Positions 63,450 to 64,000 of a DNA stretch of 64,000 nt are shown here, one piece after another. Both the position numbers and the translations under genes were made by a program. This DNA is from Alphaproteobacteria bacterium (GTDB taxonomy: Bacteria > Pseudomonadota > Alphaproteobacteria > Sphingomonadales > Sphingomonadaceae): assembly GCA_019232625.1 (NCBI GenBank), contig JAFANP010000028.1, positions 62,001 through 126,000 on the forward strand. Reading direction: 5' to 3'. Position 1 is the stretch's first letter. Every line of letters begins with the position of its first letter. The notes under the pieces were generated by a model. It saw only the letters and a program-made list of their open reading frames with translations, was not told the DNA's origin and ran no database searches.

Positions 63450-64000
63450 CTAGAGGCAGGCCTCGAGATAGGGGCCGTCGAAGCCGAACTGCTTGGCTTT
63501 CTCGAGCGTGTAGGGGCGAAGGCCCATGGAGCGATACTCGCCGATGATCTTGCCGTCGGCGGTTTCGTCCAGATATTCGAACTTGAACAATTCCTGGGTG
63601 ACGATGACGTCGCCCTCCATGCCGATCACCTCGGTGACGTTGGTGGTGCGGCGCGAGCCGTCGCGCAGGCGCTTGACCTGGACGATGAGATCGACCGAGT
63701 CGGCGATCTGGCGCGAGATCGCCTCCTTGGGCACCTTGATGTCGCTCATCATCACCATGTTCTCCATTCGGGCGAGGCATTCGCGCGGGGAGTTGGAGTG
63801 GAGCGTCGCCATCGAGCCGTCGTGCCCGGTGTTCATCGCGGCGAGGAGATCGAAACATTCGGAGCCGCGGATCTCGCCCAGGATGATCCGGTCGGGGCGC
63901 ATGCGCAGCGCGTTGATGACGAGGTCGCGGATGGTGATCGCGCCCTGGCCCTCGAGGTTGGGCGGGCGGGTCTCGAGCGGCAGCCAGTGCGGCTGCTGGA
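63450..64000 (-). CDS. cpaF: CpaF-family pilus assembly ATPase, 5' end outside window
   Basis: The last 183 codons are visible; the gene continues past base 64000. It carries the RPDRIILGEIRGSE Walker B/Asp-box region, AMNTGHDGSMATLHSNSPRECLARMENMV with the His box, and ISRQIADSVDLIVQVKRLRDGSRR, all of type II/IV secretion-like CpaF (TadA) ATPases that power Flp/tad pilus assembly. The C-terminus is complete. Confidence 0.93.
   Translation of the reverse strand, partial: QQPHWLPLETRPPNLEGQGAITIRDLVINALRMRPDRIILGEIRGSECFDLLAAMNTGHDGSMATLHSNSPRECLARMENMVMMSDIKVPKEAISRQIADSVDLIVQVKRLRDGSRRTTNVTEVIGMEGDVIVTQELFKFEYLDETADGKIIGEYRSMGLRPYTLEKAKQFGFDGPYLEACL

Overview
The window is very GC-rich (roughly 70%) and gene-dense, and it reads as chromosome of an alphaproteobacterium, most likely a member of the Sphingomonadales. 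Supporting markers are the cell-cycle methylase CcrM with a GANTC-rich promoter, a three-gene pntAA-pntAB-pntB transhydrogenase locus preceded by a 45-residue aa3-oxidase subunit IV-like gene, a COQ7 hydroxylase, a CpaF pilus ATPase and a DUF6894 protein. There is no phage, insertion sequence, rRNA or CRISPR array. One tRNA, tRNA-Ala(CGC), is present.

Layout. 0.2-1.6 kb: lipoprotein and partner. 1.6-6.1 kb: a compact peptide / radical SAM-SPASM maturase / zinc-ribbon operon, divergent from a secreted tyrosinase with five exact 62-residue repeats; this is the best candidate for an undescribed modified-peptide system. 6.3-11 kb: exported methyltransferase, BlaI/BlaR-type sensor pair, lipoprotein amidohydrolase. 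11-19 kb: symporter, then glmM, a DUF1272 gene, a thiD-VOC fusion, rnhB, ccrM and folP. 19-24.6 kb: an ATP-grasp/flavin monooxygenase/GNAT operon, CopB-like protein, SDR, sigma-54 activator. 24.8-28.4 kb: pnt operon interrupted by a DUF559 endonuclease gene. 28.5-37.5 kb: racemase, NUDIX-extensin pair, tRNA, DUF2171 protein, oxidoreductases, then UdgX with its partner radical SAM protein; a second DUF559 sequence is joined in frame to udgX. 37.6-44.4 kb: ActP acetate symporter, POT transporter, DUF885 protein. 44.7-51.5 kb: a long minus-strand run from a RHH/ParE toxin-antitoxin pair through nadD-rsfS-rlmH-envC-ctpA-dsbB-coq7 to two paralogous secreted proteins. 51.6-63.3 kb: ftsH, brnTA, tilS and many small lineage-specific genes. 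63.45 kb to the end: 3' part of cpaF.

Three families of short palindromic repeats that begin or end in GGGGACA/TGTCCCC are scattered between genes, and one copy supplies the stop codon of a transporter gene. A separate class of CCTCCCC/GGGGAGG hairpins flanks both DUF559 sequences.

All assignments come from reading motifs and gene context; no database search was run.
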